From: Lytechinus variegatus
Taxonomy: Eukaryota > Echinodermata > Echinoidea > Temnopleuroida > Toxopneustidae
Length of the DNA: 64,000 nucleotides
NCBI RefSeq assembly: GCF_018143015.1
Contig: NC_054750.1
Location: 8,956,501-9,020,500, forward strand
Reading direction: 5' to 3'
The notes under the pieces: model-generated
Seen by the model: the letters and a program-made list of their open reading frames with translations, nothing else
The model's database searches: none
Told to the model about the DNA's origin: nothing
Program-made: the position numbers and the translations under genes
Part shown: one piece after another, positions 59,001-64,000 of the stretch
How positions within the stretch are numbered: the stretch's first letter is position 1
Layout: every line of letters starts with the position of its first letter

Positions 59001-62000
59001 GCCCTATGGATTTACACACATCCTACATGCCTATATGTAGCTCAACAATGGATGCAATGTAGGGCCCAAATCCTATAATACAAATTATAGATATGAATAG
59101 TGTGCATATCTGGATTCAAGATCTGCCCACAATATCAATACCAGATTCACATGAGTTAAATTAGATAACAATAAAAAGAAATGAGAATCAACATACAATC
59201 ATACTATACATTCACATCTTCCTATGACAAGGGCCCAAGCCAGGGTGTAAGAGAGAGAGACAGGGAGAGAGGGGTTGGATGGCTTGTATTCTAAATGGAT
59301 GGGGGCTAGTCTGGCTAGAAGTCAGTAAAAGTTGAACAAGATAGCAGTATAGAACTCATTCTCAGCCCCCCCCCCCAGCTAACTATATGCTTTTCTCTAC
59401 CCCCCCCCCCCTCCTCCCTCTTGAATCCACCACTCTTCAGTCAAATTCTAAAGTTTTCTCTTCTCATTCCCTTCCCCATGAACCAATTTCACAAGTGCAA
59501 TTGATGCAAGGCCTATCTAATGTGTACTATATCTTGTGATGGGTGCTATACACGATTTACAGCAGCGCTCGTCGGTATACGAAAACACACGACAACATGC
59601 AAGCAACCCAGTGTCAGTGACAAACACACGCACAGCCTAGCTAGCCTAGGTACACAAACACAGAGGTACTAATAACAACTTGTTACCTGTTATACCCCCT
59701 ATGTAGCCTTGTATATAGCCATGAAGTTCAGTTTTTGGACCTCTTGATGATTGGAACATGTATACTAGTGAAATGCAATCTGCTACTGAAGAGTTGGGCA
59801 GGTATTTCATCCACTAGGGAATCCCCCATGTAATAGGCTATGGTCAGGGTTATAGGTTTCACAGGCTTAATTCATTCCCCATAGACTCATGTGTTAAATT
59901 GGCACTTTAAAAAATTCATAAAAAATAAGGATGAAATTCGGGGTTGAATGTTTACTACCAGTGGATAGGATTTATATCTGGCAATCCATATCTGACCAGA
60001 AAAGGGTCCCTCGACCGGCTCATTTTAAAAATAAATTGGCGTGTTTGAAGACACCTTCGGGGGAGCAGATTCATCACCTCAAACAGCAAAATAGCCCTAA
60101 TCCTTCCGCCAGTGAAAATATAGTCCAAAATTGGTGATATTTCTTCCCAATTTGGGAAAAGGAAGTTCAGTAATTACCAAAAATAGAATCAGTGTTAGAT
60201 GGACAATCATATGCATACACTTTGTCTATCAGCCATATCAAAATTAAAAAAATAGCAATGGGTTGGCTCGAATGAATATTTATGGCCTGCCACTAGTGAT
60301 TAGGCCCGTGAAACCTGTATTGTATGGCACATGAAGGTTTCTTTTTAATTTACCTTCCTGGCTTTTCTTTAACATCTGTACACTCACTTTATCACAAAGA
60401 AATGCATGAAATATACAGATGTGTTATGTAATGACCATTTCTAATGTTACTCCTAATGTCCAGTGCCCTATGGATTTACACACATCCTACATGCCTATAT
60501 GTAGCTCAACAATGGATGCAATGTAGGGCCCAAATCCTATAATACAAATTATAGATATGAATAGTGTGCATATCTGGATTCAAGATCTGCCCACAATATC
60601 AATACCAGATTCACATGAGTTAAATTAGATAACAATAAAAAGAAATGAGAATCAACATACAATCATACTATACATTCACATCTTCCTATGACAAGGGCCC
60701 AAGCCAGGGTGTAAGAGAGAGAGACAGGGAGAGAGGGGGTTAGATGGCTTGTATTCTAAATGGATGGGGGCTAGTCTGGCTAGAAGTCAGTAAAAGTTGA
60801 ACAAGATAGCAGTATAGAACTCATTCTCAGCCCCCCCCCCCAGCTAACTATATGCTTTTCTCTACCCCCCCCCCCCCCCCCTCCCTCTTGAATCCACCAC
60901 TCTTCAGTCAAATTCTAAAGTTTTCTCTTCTCATTCCCTTCCCCGTGAACCAATTTCACAAGTGCAATTGATGCAAGGCCTATCTAATGTGTACTATATC
61001 TTGTGATGGGTGCTATACACGATTTACAGCAGCGCTCGTCGGTATACGAAAACACACGACAACATGCAAGCAACCCAGTGTCAGTGACAAACACACGCAC
61101 AGCCTAGCTAGCCTAGGTACACAAACACAGAGGTACTAATAACAACTTGTTACCTGTTATACCCCCTATGTAGCCTTGTATATAGCCATGAAGTTCAGTT
61201 TTTGGACCTCTTGATGATTGGAACATGTATACTAGTGAAATGCAATCTGCTACTGAAGAGTTGGGCAGGTATTTCATCCACTAGGGAATCCCCCATGTAA
61301 TAGGCTATGGTCAGGGTTATAGGTTTCACAGGCTTAATTCATTCCCCATAGACTCATGTGTTAAATTGGCACTTTAAAAAATTCATAAAAAATAAGGATG
61401 AAATTCGGGGGTTGAATGTTTACTACCAGTGGATAGGATTTATATCTGGCAATCCATATCTGACCAGAAAAGGGTCCCTCGACCGGCTCATTTTAAAAAT
61501 AAATTGGCGTGTTTGAAGACACCTTCGGGGGAGCAGATTCATCACCTCAAACAGCAAAATAGCCCTAATCCTTCCGCCGGTGAAAATATAGTCCAAAATT
61601 GGTGATATTTCTTCCCAATTTGGGAAAAGGAAGTTCAGTAATTACCAAAAATAGAATCAGTGTTAGATGGACAATCATATGCATACACTTTGTCTATCAG
61701 CCATATCAAAATAAAAAAAATAGCAATGGGTTGGCTCGAATGAATATTTATGGCCTGCCACTAGTGATTAGGCCCGTGAAACCTGTATTGTATGGCACAT
61801 GAAGGTTTCTTTTTAATTTACCTTCCTGGCTTTTCTTTAACATCTGTACACTCACTTTATCACAAAGAAATGCATGAAATGTACAGATGTGTTATGTAAT
61901 GACCATTTCTAATGTTACTCCTAATGTCCAGTGCCCTATGGATTTACACATATCCTACATGCCTATATGTAGCTCAACAATGGATGCAATGTAGGGCCCA

Positions 62001-64000
62001 AATCCTATAATACAAATTATAGATATGAATAGTGTGCATATCTGGATTCAAGATCTGCCCACAATATCAATACCAGATTCACATGAGTTAAATTAGATAA
62101 CAATAAAAAGAAATGAGAATCAACATACAAGCATACTATACATTCACATCTTCCTATGACAAGGGCCCAAGCCAGGGTGTAAGAGAGAGAGACAGGGAGA
62201 GAGGGGGTTAGATGGCTTGTATTCTAAATGGATGGGGGCTAGTCTGGCTAGAAGTCAGTAAAAGTTGAACAAGATAGCAGTATAGAACTCATTCTCAGCC
62301 CCCCCCCCAGCTAACTATATGCTTTTCTCTACCCCCCCCCCCCCCTCCTCCCTCTTGAATCCACCACTCTTCAGTCAAATTCTAAAGTTTTCTCTTCTCA
62401 TTCCCTTCCCCATGAACCAATTTCACAAGTGCAATTGATGCAAGGCCTATCTAATGTGTACTATATCTTGTGATGGGTGCTATACACGATTTACAGCAGC
62501 GCTCGTCGGTATACGAAAACACACGACAACATGCAAGCAACCCAGTGTCAGTGACAAACACACGCACAGCCTAGCTAGCCTAGGTACACAAACACAGAGG
62601 TACTAATAACAACTTGTTACCTGTTATACCCCCTATGTAGCCTTGTATATAGCCATGAAGTTCAGTTTTTGGACCTCTTGATGATTGGAACATGTATACT
62701 AGTGAAATGCAATCTGCTACTGAAGAGTTGGGCAGGTATTTCATCCACTAGGGAATCCCCCATGTAATAGGCTATGGTCAGGGTTATAGGTTTCACAGGC
62801 TTAATTCATTCCCCATAGACTCATGTGTTAAATTGGCACTTTAAAAAATTCATAAAAAATAAGGATGAAATTCGGGGTTGAATGTTTACTACCAGTGGAT
62901 AGGATTTATATCTGGCAATCCATATCTGACCAGAAAAGGGTCCCTCGACCGGCTCATTTTAAAAATAAATTGGCGTGTTTGAAGACACCTTCGGGGGGAG
63001 CAGATTCATCACCTCAAACAGCAAAATAGCCCTAATCCTTCCGCCGTGAAAATATAGTCCAAAATTGGTGATATTTCTTCCCAATTTGGGAAAAGGAAGT
63101 TCAGTAATTACCAAAAATAGAATCAGTGTTAGATGGACAATCATATGCATACACTTTGTCTATCAGCCATATCAAAATAAAAAAAATAGCAATGGGTTGG
63201 CTCGAATGAATATTTATGGCCTGCCACTAGTGATTAGGCCCGTGAAACCTGTATTGTATGGCACATGAAGGTTTCTTTTTAATTTACCTTCCTGGCTTTT
63301 CTTTAACATCTGTACACTCACTTTATCACAAAGAAATGCATGAAATATACAGATGTGTTATGTAATGACCATTTCTAATGTTACTCCTAATGTCCAGTGC
63401 CCTATGGATTTACACACATCCTACATGCCTATATGTAGCTCAACAATGGATGCAATGTAGGGCCCAAATCCTATAATACAAATTATAGATATGAATAGTG
63501 TGCATATCTGGATTCAAGATCTGCCCACAATATCAATACCAGATTCACATGAGTTAAATTAGATAACAATAAAAAGAAATGAGAATCAACATACAAGCAT
63601 ACTATACATTCACATCTTCCTATGACAAGGGCCCAAGCCAGGGTGTAAGAGAGAGAGACAGGGAGAGAGGGGTTGGATGGCTTGTATTCTAAATGGATGG
63701 GGGCTAGTCTGGCTAGAAGTCAGTAAAAGTTGAACAAGATAGCAGTATAGAACTCATTCTCAGCCCCCCCCCCCCCAGCTAACTATATGCTTTTCTCTAC
63801 CCCCCCCCCCCCTCCTCCCTCTTGAATCCACCACTCTTCAGTCAAATTCTAAAGTTTTCTCTTCTCATTCCCTTCCCCATGAACCAATTTCACAAGTGCA
63901 ATTGATGCAAGGCCTATCTAATGTGTACTATATCTTGTGATGGGTGCTATACACGATTTACAGCAGCGCTCGTCGGTATACGAAAACACACGACAACATG
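49589..64000 (+). repeat. Satellite-like tandem array, 1,466-bp unit, 9.8 copies
   Basis: Units start at 49589, 51055, 52519, 53987, 55456, 56919, 58389, 59854, 61321 and 62788 (spacings 1463-1470). The last is cut by the window end. Units are nearly identical by eye. Differences are mostly in the two C runs ('ctcag C(n) ctaac' and 'ctctac C(n) tcctcc') plus scattered single bases. Each unit consists of a ~465-bp TIR element (AGGTTTCAC...GTGAAACCT) and about 1,000 bp of other non-coding DNA that includes 'gagagagagacagggagaga' and 'cctagctagcctagg'. I found no rRNA, snRNA, tRNA or histone sequence. A recurring 67-codon frame is a by-product of unit identity. Confidence 0.95.

Noticed and set aside
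49589-64000. The array as 5S rDNA, snRNA, histone or spliced-leader genes
   Set aside because: No 5S internal promoter, U1/U2/U6 core, histone frame or spliced-leader donor hairpin was found in the unit.

Overview
This is an AT-rich animal genomic window with split genes, low coding density and many decayed transposable elements. The repeat types suggest a marine deuterostome, most probably an echinoderm such as a sea urchin. These include C-run mini-elements of the 'gtgccccccc...gatccgcccctg' kind, arrays built on GCGAGCGCGAAGCGCGAGCT, and several LINE families. The organism is inferred from repeat style only. No rRNA, tRNA, CRISPR or viral element was recognised.

Layout. 0-13.4 kb is a repeat graveyard. 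It holds three CR1/Jockey-group LINE remnants, one LINE of another type, several TIR elements, and one three-level nest (LINE, then a 2.08-kb TIR transposon inserted in it, then a 156-bp C-rich element inserted in that). At 15.5-16.6 kb lies a 377-codon single-exon host ORF on the minus strand, which I cannot assign to a family. 17.4-28.9 kb is gene-poor and contains diverged tandem repeats, MITEs, microsatellites and a solitary TIR element (24.39-24.86 kb).

The clearest genes are two tandem minus-strand UDP-glycosyltransferase (UGT) paralogs, at 29.3-36.2 kb (gene A) and 39.7-46.7 kb (gene B). Each has four coding exons of identical length (861, 223, 220 and 295 bp), giving a 532-codon frame with a signal peptide, a catalytic His-Asp pair, a UDP-sugar-binding exon and a C-terminal membrane anchor. 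Gene A is intact and ends in a KKDD ER-retrieval signal. Gene B has one in-frame stop at codon 218 and no canonical dilysine tail, so it looks like a young pseudogene or a null allele. Intron 2 of gene A is swollen by hairpin-bearing ~110-bp repeats and a fold-back element.

From 49,589 to the window end there is a satellite-like array of 9.8 units with a period of about 1,466 bp, nearly identical between units. The first ~465 bp of each unit is itself a TIR element, and a diverged solitary relative lies 25 kb away. This satellite, derived from or carrying a transposon, is the most unusual structure here. A second is a 12-nt motif (GTGCTCACTCAA) shared by two otherwise different TIR transposon families, repeated about nine times inside one of them.
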